Assembly: GCA_965247505.1 (NCBI GenBank)
Contig: OZ252020.1
Coordinates: 3,720,001 to 3,784,000, forward strand
Length of the DNA: 64,000 nucleotides
DNA from: CAIYRG01 sp965247505
Lineage (GTDB): Bacteria > Pseudomonadota > Alphaproteobacteria > Micropepsales > Micropepsaceae
Direction: 5' to 3'
The position numbers and the translations under genes are program-made. Shown piece after piece: positions 8,743 through 16,533 of this stretch (its first letter is position 1; every line of letters begins with the position of its first letter). Below the pieces are notes generated by a model that saw nothing but the letters and a program-made list of their open reading frames with translations, was not told the DNA's origin and ran no database searches.

Positions 8743-8793
8743 CATGCTGAGCCTGTCGCAGCATGAGCTTCTTCCTGAGCCAGCCGAAGGGCG
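8743..8793. repeat. REP-like intergenic repeat (short stem-loops)
   Basis: CATGCTGAGCCTGTCG and CAGCATGAG form a stem-loop, followed by CTGAGCCAGCCGAAGGGC. It is related in sequence to the repeat at 47528-47640 (CTCATGCTGAGCTTGTCG and CTCAGGACGAG). Repeats of this kind are common between alphaproteobacterial genes. It lies next to the ISa insertion point. Confidence 0.55.
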
Positions 8794-8831
8794 GGGACCT
8801 CCAAGCACCCACTGAGCAATCCAACAAAGCT

Positions 8832-9061
8832 TGGACCCTGCTGACGAAAGTGGAGACGTCCTGCGATAGGATTTTGATCGCAGGAGGTGCAAATGTCGAA
8901 GCAGAATGGGAACAAGGGCCGACGGTTTGATCGGGCCTTCAAGGAAGAAGCCGTCCGTCTTTTACAGACGAGCGGGCGCAGGCAGCGGCAGATAGCAGGA
9001 GATCTTGGGATCAGCGTCAGCGCGCTCGGCCGCTGGGTCGCAGAATTGCGTGAGGAGGATT
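8832..9061 (+). mobile_element. Partial ISa: left 230 bases only, in tandem with the full copy
   Basis: The segment starts with the ISa left terminal repeat (TGGACCCTGCTGACG) and contains the first part of orfA (ATG at 8893). It stops inside orfA after GAGGATT, exactly where the next full copy begins. Target duplication GCT lies at 8829-8831, and the matching GCT lies only after the right end of the full copy (10318-10320), so the two behave as one unit. It is not expected to move alone. Confidence 0.88.
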
Positions 9062-9122
9062 TGGACCCTGCTGACGAAAGTGGAGACGTCCTGCGATAGG
9101 ATTTTGATCGCAGGAGGTGCAA

Positions 9123-9419
9123 ATGTCGAAGCAGAATGGGAACAAGGGCCGGCGGTTTGATCGGGCCCTCAAGGAAGAAGCCGTCCGTCTTTTACAGACG
9201 AGCGGGCGCAGGCAGCGGCAGATAGCAGGAGATCTTGGGATCAGCGTCAGCGCGCTCGGCCGCTGGGTCGCAGAATTGCGTGAGGAGGATTTGCTTTCCG
9301 GTCCGCATGAGGATGCAGCGAAGGAGATTACCCGCCTACGCCGAGAGCGTGATCTGGCCCGTCAGGAACGTGATCTCCTAAAAAAAGCGCTGGCCTTCTT
9401 CGCCAGGGAAAGTCGATGA
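9123..9419 (+). CDS. ISa orfA (copy 1), helix-turn-helix protein
   Basis: 98 residues from ATG 9123 behind AGGAGG. HTH_Tnp_1-type start (KGRRFDRALKEEAVRLL) and helix-turn-helix (RQIAGDLGISVSALGRWV), then a leucine/arginine-rich coiled region (ITRLRRERDLARQERDLLKK) as in IS3-family OrfA. It binds the terminal repeats and supplies the N-terminus of the OrfAB transposase through the -1 frameshift at AAAAAAG. Confidence 0.88.
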   Translation: MSKQNGNKGRRFDRALKEEAVRLLQTSGRRQRQIAGDLGISVSALGRWVAELREEDLLSGPHEDAAKEITRLRRERDLARQERDLLKKALAFFARESR

Positions 9420-10288
9420 GGTTCCGGTTCATCGACGCGGAGAGGGCCGGGTTGGCGATGCCGATATTCCGCCTGTGCAGACTGCTGCAGGTCAGCGTCT
9501 CAGGCTTCTACGCTTGGCGCAATCGCGGCCCAAGCCAGCGACAGCTCGATGACATGGTTCTACTCGCCCATGTCCGGGCAGCCTTTCGGCGCAGCCGCGA
9601 GAGCTACGGTGCAGAGCGGGTCCATCACGAGCTTGCCGAGAATGGGATCGAGGTTGGACGCCATAGGGTGGCTCGGCTGATGCGGGGAAATGGGTTGTCT
9701 CCAAAACGGAAACAGAAGTTCAAAAAGACGACGGACAGCCAGCACAACAAGGCCGTCGCATCGAACCTTCTCGACCAGAACTTCTCCGCCGAGGCACCCA
9801 ACGAGAAATGGGCTGCCGACATCAGCTATATTTGGACGGCACAGGGCTGGCTGTACCTGGCCGTCATGCTCGACCTCTACTCCCGGCGCGTCATCGGCTG
9901 GGCCGTGGGCGCTCGCATGACCAGCGACCTGCCGCTCAGGGCGCTTAACCGTGCTATCGGGCTGCGCCAACCTGGCGCCGGTGTGATCCACCATAGCGAT
10001 TGGGGAAGCCAGTACTGCTCAGACGCATACCAGGCGCGCCTCGGTGAACTCGGTTTCCTCGCCTCAATGAGCGGTAAGGGAAATTGCTATGATAACGCCG
10101 TCGTCGAGACCTTCTTCAAAACCATCAAGTCAGAACTGATCTGGAGGACTGTGTTCATGTCAAGAAGCCAAGCTGAAACTGCCATAGCCGGATACATCGA
10201 CGGGTTCTATAATCCAGTCCGTCGGCACTCGACGCTGGACTTCACAAGCCCCGTCAAATTCGAGGCAGAAGCAATGCAAACGGTGTAG
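9416..10288 (+). CDS. ISa orfB (copy 1), DDE transposase with R196W change
   Basis: 290 residues with an HTH_21 region (about 50-95) and an rve integrase core. Catalytic triad Asp135 (WAADISY), Asp195 (HHSD) and Glu231 (VVETFF). In this copy the Arg next to the second Asp is Trp (SDWGSQY instead of SDRGSQY in every other copy), at a position normally conserved in IS3 transposases, so activity may be reduced. It overlaps orfA by 4 bases (ATGA). Confidence 0.9.
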   Translation: MRFRFIDAERAGLAMPIFRLCRLLQVSVSGFYAWRNRGPSQRQLDDMVLLAHVRAAFRRSRESYGAERVHHELAENGIEVGRHRVARLMRGNGLSPKRKQKFKKTTDSQHNKAVASNLLDQNFSAEAPNEKWAADISYIWTAQGWLYLAVMLDLYSRRVIGWAVGARMTSDLPLRALNRAIGLRQPGAGVIHHSDWGSQYCSDAYQARLGELGFLASMSGKGNCYDNAVVETFFKTIKSELIWRTVFMSRSQAETAIAGYIDGFYNPVRRHSTLDFTSPVKFEAEAMQTV

Positions 10289-10418
10289 GGCGCCTCCACT
10301 TTTCCTGGATGGGTCCAGCTCGAATTGTCTGTGGAGCGTCGCTACGCAGGCGATGCGCCGCCGGACCTACTCGCCGATACTGAACACCTAGCCAAGTTAG
10401 GTTTGGACCGAACAAAAG

Positions 10419-13400
10419 ATGGAAAAAGCCGCGTCTAATAAATCAGCTCACAGCGATTTCGTGCATCTTCGCGTGCGCAGCGCTTTTTCGTTGCTCGAAG
10501 GGGCGTTGCGCCCCAAGGAACTTGGCTCACTTGCCCGCAAAGCGCGCATGCCGGCGGTTGCCGTAACCGACACCAATAATCTCTTCGGCGTCTATCAAAT
10601 CACCGAAGCTTTGAGCAAGGAAGGCGTGCAGCCTATCGTGGGGGTCACGCTTTCGCTCGATCTCGGGATCGCGCAATCTCCGGCCACGTGGCAGGACTAT
10701 CCTTCCATCGCGCTCCTGGTGAAGGATGCGCAAGGCTATGTCGAGCTCTCCAAACTTCTTTCCAGCGCCTATTTGGAGACCGAGCCGGGCGATCTCCCCC
10801 ATGCCACGATGGAGAAGCTCGGCCAGCACAATAACGGGTTGATCGCACTCACCGGCGGACCCACGGGTCCGATCAACCGCCTTCTTCTTGCCGGTCAACC
10901 GGAAGCCGCTGAAGAAGCACTGAATAGTTTAAGCAAGATTTTCGCTGACCGGCTTTATGTCGAGTTGCAGCGTCACGGAATGGCGAACGAGCGCGGCGTC
11001 GAGGATATGTTGCTCGACCTCGCTTATGGTCATGAAATTCCCATTGTCGCGACCAATGATGTCCATTTTGGACCCGAGGATATGTATGAGGCGCATGACG
11101 CGCTGCTTTGCATTGCCGCTGCGACATTTATCGATGTCGAGGACCGCAAAAGACTGACGCCCGAGCATCGTTTTAAAAGCGCCGAAGAGATGGGGGAGCT
11201 GTTCTCCGATCTGCCGGAGGCGATCGAAAATACGATCGAGATTGCGCAGCGCTGCTCCTTTCATCCCAAACGCTGCAATCCGATCTTGCCGCAATTTGTC
11301 CCCGAATCCGGATTGACGCCGGAAGAAGAGCTACGCGCACAGGCCGAAGCGGGCTTGAAACGCCGCTTGGCTGCGCATGGTTTGTTCGCCGACGAGAACA
11401 CCTATTGGGAGCGGCTCGAATATGAGCTTGGCGTCATCGTCGGAATGGATTTTCCCGGCTATTTCCTTATCGTATCCGATTTTATGAAATGGACCCGCGC
11501 CCACGGCATTCCCGTCGGCGTTCGCGGCTCCGGCGCAACGTCGCTTGTCGCCTGGGCACTCGACATCACAAATCTTGATCCGTTGCGCTTCGGTCTGGTC
11601 TTTGAGCGCTTCCTAAACCCCGAGCGCATTTCCATGCCGGATTTCGACATCGATTTCTGTCAGGAGCGGCGCGACGAAGTGGTGCACTATGTGCAAGGCA
11701 AATATGGCAGAGAGAAGATCGGCCATATTATGGCGCTGGGCTCGCTTCAGGCCCGCGCCGCAGTGCGCGACGTCGGCCGCGTAATGCAGCTTCCACTTGG
11801 TCTTGTCGACCGGGTCGCAAAACTTATTCCCAACCAACCGGGACAATCGATAAAGTTGAAGAAAGCGGTAGCGGCCGAGCCGCGGCTGCAACAGATCGCC
11901 GAGCAGGAAGAAAAAGTGCGCGATCTTTTCGCCATTGTCGAAAAAATCGAAGGCCTCTACCGGCACGTATCGACCCATCCGGCAGGCGTTGTAATCGGCG
12001 ACAGGCCACTCGAAGAAATTCTACCGCTCTATCGCGATCCGCGCTCTGAAATACCGGTGACCCAGTTCGACTATATCGACGCGGAGAAGGCCGGCCTCGT
12101 CAAATTCGATTTTCTCGGCCTAAAGACGCTCACCGTCATCGCCAAGTCTGAAGAGCTCCTCAAGGAGCGCGGAATCGAGCTCGACACCCAGAACATTGAT
12201 TTCGAAGATGCACGAACATTCGAGATGCTGGCGCGCGGAGATAGCGTCGGCGTATTCCAGCTCGAAAGCCAGGGCATGCGCGATCTCATTCGCAAGCTTG
12301 GGCCCGACCACATCAACGATTTGGTGGCTTTGGTCGCGCTCTACCGGCCGGGGCCGATGGAATCGATTCCCAAATACATCGCCTGTAAGCGCGGGCGCGA
12401 AAAGCCGGAATTTCTCGATCCGAGCTTAGAGCCGATCCTTTCCGAGACTTTTGGCGTAATGACCTATCAAGAAGACGTCATGCGCATCGCGCGCGAGCTC
12501 GGCGGCTATTCGATGGGAGAAGCCGATCTCTTGCGCCGCGCCATGGGCAAGAAGATTCCTGCTGAAATGGCGGCCCATCGCGATACTTTTATTAAAGGCG
12601 CGGGCGAGAAGGGAATATCTAAGTCCGTTGCCGAGAAAATTTTCGAGCAGGCCGCGAAATTTGCCGGCTATGGCTTCAACAAGGGCCATGCCGCCGCCTA
12701 TGCGCAAGTGGCCTATCAAACCGCTTATTTGAAGGCCAATTATCCGGTCGAGTTTTTGGCCGCATCCATGACGCTCGATATCGGCGTTACGGACCGCCTG
12801 AACATTTTCCGGCAGGAAGCAGATCGCTTGGGCATCGAAGCGCGCGCGCCCGACATCAATTGCTCTCACGCACATTTCACCTGCGATGCAGGTGCCGATG
12901 AGCGTACCGATGGCGGGGTGATTTATTACGCGCTGGCCGCAGTGAAAAATGTCGGGCGCCAGGCGATGGATCATCTGGTCGAGATTCGTGAGAAGGACGG
13001 TCCGTTCAAATCCATCGCCGATTTTGCCCGGCGTATCGATCCCAGGCTAATCAATAAACGCGCCTTTGAGAATCTCGCCAAAGCTGGCGCCTTCGATGCG
13101 CTGAACTCCAACCGCCGGCAATTGGTTGAATCGACGGACATCGTTCTTGGCTATGCGGCGCGGCAGATGCGCGATCGCGACGCGGGTCAGTCCAGCCTTT
13201 TCGGTGCGTCGGAGAGTGTGAGCCAGAACCTTCCGCTCAATGCCGCGAATGATTGGGCGGTACACGAAAAGCTTGCCGAAGAATTTTCGTCCATCGGGTT
13301 TTATCTCTCGGGCCATCCGCTCGATTCCTACACACAGGCGCTGCGCCGGCTCGGTGTCACGCGCTATGCCTACCTTTTGGCCGATGCCCGGCGCTCGGCG

Positions 13401-13877
13401 GTCAAAGCAACGCTGGCCGGTACCGTCATTCGCCGCCAGGAGCGACGCGGGCGAAGCGGCGATCATTTCGCTTTTGTCGGGCTTTCCGATTCGACCGGCA
13501 TGTTTGAGGTAATGGTGTTTGCCGAAACTTTGCGCGAGGTGCGCAGCGTGCTCGAGCCGGGACGTTCTGTTATTTTAAAAGTCGTCGGCGATTGGACCGA
13601 GGACGAGTTGAGGCTGCGCGCCGTCTCGGCCCAGGACCTTGACGCTGCAGCGGCGGAGGCAGGTGAGGGGCTGCGTATTCATCTCTCCGACCCCTCACCC
13701 ATCCCAACCATCGCGGCCGAATTGAAACAAACGGGCAAAGGGCTGGTGACATTGGTGGTGCCTGGCGAGGAGGCGCAGGATGTGGAGATCGAACTTCCAA
13801 ACCGCGTGCAGGTCAGCCGGCAATTGAAGGCAAATATCGACTCGCTTGAAGGTGTTGCCCAAGTGGAGACGGTTTAA
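10419..13877 (+). CDS. dnaE: DNA polymerase III alpha subunit
   Basis: 1152 residues, the usual length for a DnaE-type replicative polymerase. N-terminal PHP domain (FVHLRVRSAFSLLEGAL, VAVTDTNNLFG). Palm with catalytic Asp408 and Asp410 (MPDFDIDF) and third Asp near 564 (KFDFLGLKTL). Helix-hairpin-helix region (GYGFNKGHAAAYAQVAYQTAYLKANYP) and C-terminal OB fold (about 990-1080). It synthesises DNA within the holoenzyme at the fork. ISa copy 1 ends 101 bases upstream, so its promoter region may be altered. No strong ribosome site is visible before the ATG. Confidence 0.96.
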   Translation: MEKAASNKSAHSDFVHLRVRSAFSLLEGALRPKELGSLARKARMPAVAVTDTNNLFGVYQITEALSKEGVQPIVGVTLSLDLGIAQSPATWQDYPSIALLVKDAQGYVELSKLLSSAYLETEPGDLPHATMEKLGQHNNGLIALTGGPTGPINRLLLAGQPEAAEEALNSLSKIFADRLYVELQRHGMANERGVEDMLLDLAYGHEIPIVATNDVHFGPEDMYEAHDALLCIAAATFIDVEDRKRLTPEHRFKSAEEMGELFSDLPEAIENTIEIAQRCSFHPKRCNPILPQFVPESGLTPEEELRAQAEAGLKRRLAAHGLFADENTYWERLEYELGVIVGMDFPGYFLIVSDFMKWTRAHGIPVGVRGSGATSLVAWALDITNLDPLRFGLVFERFLNPERISMPDFDIDFCQERRDEVVHYVQGKYGREKIGHIMALGSLQARAAVRDVGRVMQLPLGLVDRVAKLIPNQPGQSIKLKKAVAAEPRLQQIAEQEEKVRDLFAIVEKIEGLYRHVSTHPAGVVIGDRPLEEILPLYRDPRSEIPVTQFDYIDAEKAGLVKFDFLGLKTLTVIAKSEELLKERGIELDTQNIDFEDARTFEMLARGDSVGVFQLESQGMRDLIRKLGPDHINDLVALVALYRPGPMESIPKYIACKRGREKPEFLDPSLEPILSETFGVMTYQEDVMRIARELGGYSMGEADLLRRAMGKKIPAEMAAHRDTFIKGAGEKGISKSVAEKIFEQAAKFAGYGFNKGHAAAYAQVAYQTAYLKANYPVEFLAASMTLDIGVTDRLNIFRQEADRLGIEARAPDINCSHAHFTCDAGADERTDGGVIYYALAAVKNVGRQAMDHLVEIREKDGPFKSIADFARRIDPRLINKRAFENLAKAGAFDALNSNRRQLVESTDIVLGYAARQMRDRDAGQSSLFGASESVSQNLPLNAANDWAVHEKLAEEFSSIGFYLSGHPLDSYTQALRRLGVTRYAYLLADARRSAVKATLAGTVIRRQERRGRSGDHFAFVGLSDSTGMFEVMVFAETLREVRSVLEPGRSVILKVVGDWTEDELRLRAVSAQDLDAAAAEAGEGLRIHLSDPSPIPTIAAELKQTGKGLVTLVVPGEEAQDVEIELPNRVQVSRQLKANIDSLEGVAQVETV

Positions 13878-13914
13878 AGTCGATTGCCCTTCCTAGCGAG
13901 CGACGCATTCTTTT

Positions 13915-14039
13915 ACCTCCCCCTTGCGGGGAGGTCGCGAGCGTTTTACGCGAGCGGGTGGGGGATTGGTCGCATGTCCCCCACCCGATCCGCCGTCGCT
14001 TCACTCCGACGGATCGACCTCCCCGCGCTGGGGGAGGTT
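13915..14039. repeat. Palindromic repeat, 'empty' form of the DUF559-flanking element
   Basis: The outer ends are ACCTCCCCC and GGGGGAGGT. Inside are hairpins: CCTCCCC...GGGGAGG (left), GGGTGGGGG-N-CCCCCACCC (centre), GATCCG...CGGATC, and CTCCCCGCGCTGGGGGAG (right). The same left and right halves flank the interrupted DUF559 gene at 49075-52293, with the gene in place of the 13-base centre ATTGGTCGCATGT seen here. It lies downstream of dnaE, between convergent genes. Confidence 0.8.
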
Positions 14040-14150
14040 AAAATTGTCCAAGCAGAAAAATAGAATATTTAGCGCTTACTTGCGGATGACAGATGCTTTA
14101 TTGCCCGGTGTAATAGTCCCCTTGCAAACAACCGCGAACGCAAACCAGCT

Positions 14151-16382
14151 CTAGAACTGAAACGTCTGGCCTAGGCGGACGGAGAGCAGCGACGTCTGAG
14201 GCTCGAAGCGCGAGAGCGATAGGGTTGGTAGGATTGCCGTCTGTCCCAATCCAATAAAGAGTTCGTTACCTGGCGAATATTCCCAAATATAGCGTCCAGA
14301 AAAAGCAAAACCTTGGCTGATATTGTCCCACTGGACCTCTACGGCAAGTTGCATATCGGGGGTGAAGTTCACAACCGAATCGAGAGTTAGGATGTGAATA
14401 TCCACCGAGCCGCTAGGCAAGTTGATGAAGGTACCTTCATAGCCGGGCTGGAACTCGAAATAGCGGTTGGGACGCCAGTTTATGCCGGTGTCGAGTTGGA
14501 AAGAATCGCCATTATAAAAGCTGCAACATTCCCCTTCGATACTGAATTGAAGGGCGCGTGAACCCGAGCTTGAAAAGCGAAACCCTACATTGGTCCAGTT
14601 GTAGTCACCGATTCCAATAGGGACTTCTCGCGGCAATTCAAAGGGGTCGGGAACGCGCTCAAAGTAATTGCGGAGATTGAAAAAGACGCGGTCATTTTGT
14701 CTGGTTTCAAGCTCGAACCGTAGATCGCCCTCCCAAGATTGTGGCCGGTTGTCTAGCCCTGTGATAAATGCTCCTTCCACCGAATAAGCCGTCTGCCTCA
14801 CGAAAATATCGCGGTAACGGAAGCGCGAGGCAACGCGTCCTTCATAAATGCGTATTGCTCTGCGGTTGGCAAAGCCAAGGGCGGGCTTAAAATTCTCTCC
14901 CACTTCCTTGAAGCGAAACCTCCCGCCCCAAGGCTCATTGGGAAAGTTGAACGCTATGCCGTAGGAATCGTCATCGCCAAAGAGGTCTGAGAAGCTGCGC
15001 TCAAAGTAAATATCTGCTTGTAGGACTTTGTCGCCGAGGAAGTCCGAGTCGCGGTACTGAAAATCGGCACCCAAGACTGTGTTTTTGCTCGCGCCTGTTG
15101 GATCGCCATTGGTAACGACCATGCCAACTCGTGATTCCGAAAAGATCTGCCGGGTAATTCGAGCAACCGAGAGTACCTGTTGAGGTGCGTTCCCTTGATC
15201 GGCGGTGACGACACTGAGCGCGCCAATGCCAAATCCCGCATACTCGCCCGAAAGCTTTCCTCCGCCGATAATGCTGACGGGCCTGCCGGACACGAGGCCC
15301 AGATTGCGAGAAAAGAAAGGCCTAGCATTGCTGGAATTATTTTGAAAATTCCACCCACCAAATTCAAAAGCTGCTGCGTCCTGTAAAAAGAAATCACGCG
15401 TTTCGTCGAAAAATAGTGAGAAGCGCGTCGTATTGACTTGGCGGTCATCCAAAGGGCTGTCAGAAAAATCGGGGTTAAAGGTGAGCGTGCCCGTCAACGC
15501 CGGCGTGATCTTATAATAGAGGTTGCCCCCACCGGTGCCGCTTAAATCCGTTCCCTCGGTGCCCCCTTTGATATGGCGCAAGCGGCCGGTTGCATAAACC
15601 TGCACGTCGAGCCCTAGGCCGCTGGCACTTCCGGTAATCCCGGTCATGGTTCCGGAGCGCGTAAGATCCGCGCCACCGAGCGTCGTGACGTAGCCTGACC
15701 ACATCAGGCTCTCATTCTTGTGTCTGATAAAACGGCCGATATCGAATCCCCAATCGCTCTGGTTTGGATCGTAGGAAATACTCCGAAATGGGATCGCGAT
15801 TTCCGCTATCCAACCGTCTTCAACAATTTGGACTTCGGCATCCCAGATTGCGTTCCACTCATAAAGAGAGTCAGAATTGTTTTCCAGCAGCCCGTCACGC
15901 CGCCCGCCGGCTGCGGAGACCTGAAACGTGTAACCGTTGCGGCGCGTCAGACCGGGATCCAACTTGATAAATATATTTTCAGACGCGAACATATTGCCAT
16001 CGCGAGACATCGCCCGTGCGTCAATTTCACCAGGGTTCTGGTCGTAGGCATAGATGCCGAAATAGAGATTATTCTCGTCGTAGAGAATACGGATAATTGT
16101 CTCTTCGGTGCCCGGATCGCCCGTATTGGGTGACCTCTGGTAGAGTTGATCGATGACCGCGGCGTTTGCCCATGCCGGATCGGAAAGAATGCCATCGATG
16201 ACCGGGGCGTTATTCGATTCGATCTGCTGTGCGCCGATAGAGTGGTAAGCTGGCCCGGGTGGCGGGCTTTGAGCATAGCTCGTTTGCGCGATCAACACTG
16301 GCGCGACGAAGATTGTAACCGAAGCGACCAACCTGAAGGGACGGAGGCACGCAATGTCAGCCGGGAACAACTCCGCGGTCAT
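14151..16382 (-). CDS. DUF5916-like outer-membrane protein with CBM9-like domain (paralogue 1)
   Basis: 743 residues. Signal peptide with likely cleavage after Ala37 (QTSYA-QS). A CBM9-like beta domain follows (about 50-240: APVIDGILSDPAWANAAVI, LYFGIYAYD, WIAEIAIPFRSISY, WGFDIGRF). The rest is beta-strand rich with alternating aromatic residues (FNPDFSDSPLDDRQVNTTRF, FSLFFDETRDFFLQDA) and ends in Phe (GQTFQF), as in outer-membrane barrels. The family is common in Bacteroidetes and Proteobacteria; its substrate is unknown. It lies 151 bases downstream of a close paralogue. Some relatives are annotated as carbohydrate-binding or hydrolase-associated, which I cannot confirm. Confidence 0.8.
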   Translation of the reverse strand: MTAELFPADIACLRPFRLVASVTIFVAPVLIAQTSYAQSPPPGPAYHSIGAQQIESNNAPVIDGILSDPAWANAAVIDQLYQRSPNTGDPGTEETIIRILYDENNLYFGIYAYDQNPGEIDARAMSRDGNMFASENIFIKLDPGLTRRNGYTFQVSAAGGRRDGLLENNSDSLYEWNAIWDAEVQIVEDGWIAEIAIPFRSISYDPNQSDWGFDIGRFIRHKNESLMWSGYVTTLGGADLTRSGTMTGITGSASGLGLDVQVYATGRLRHIKGGTEGTDLSGTGGGNLYYKITPALTGTLTFNPDFSDSPLDDRQVNTTRFSLFFDETRDFFLQDAAAFEFGGWNFQNNSSNARPFFSRNLGLVSGRPVSIIGGGKLSGEYAGFGIGALSVVTADQGNAPQQVLSVARITRQIFSESRVGMVVTNGDPTGASKNTVLGADFQYRDSDFLGDKVLQADIYFERSFSDLFGDDDSYGIAFNFPNEPWGGRFRFKEVGENFKPALGFANRRAIRIYEGRVASRFRYRDIFVRQTAYSVEGAFITGLDNRPQSWEGDLRFELETRQNDRVFFNLRNYFERVPDPFELPREVPIGIGDYNWTNVGFRFSSSGSRALQFSIEGECCSFYNGDSFQLDTGINWRPNRYFEFQPGYEGTFINLPSGSVDIHILTLDSVVNFTPDMQLAVEVQWDNISQGFAFSGRYIWEYSPGNELFIGLGQTAILPTLSLSRFEPQTSLLSVRLGQTFQF

Positions 16383-16533
16383 ATACCCTCATATCTAGAC
16401 AAACTTAGTACCCGGGACGAACAGTTCCTTTAACTGAGTTTGCCAATGCGTGAAAGCACTTAGACTGCGACACTATGGGACATGTTGGTACAATTTGGAT
16501 ACATCGCCGTGGAGGTGTTTGCTACCATGAAAG

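Larger units (their letters stand above)
9062..10317 (+). mobile_element. ISa copy 1, IS3-family insertion sequence, 1256 bases
   Basis: Full-length element. The terminal inverted repeats are TGGACCCTGCTGACGAAAG at the left and the complement of TGGACCCATCCAGGAAAAG at the right. Two overlapping genes are joined by an A7-G slippery run at 9380-9387 for -1 frameshifting. The 3-base target duplication (GCT) is shared with the partial copy to its left. It sits between the small membrane gene and dnaE, 101 bases before the dnaE start. Confidence 0.93.

Noticed and set aside
10318..10436. Open frame (LELSVERRYAGDAPPDLLAD...) between ISa copy 1 and the start of dnaE, perhaps the end of an interrupted gene
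   Set aside because: No matching upstream part on the other side of the IS and no known family; too short to support.
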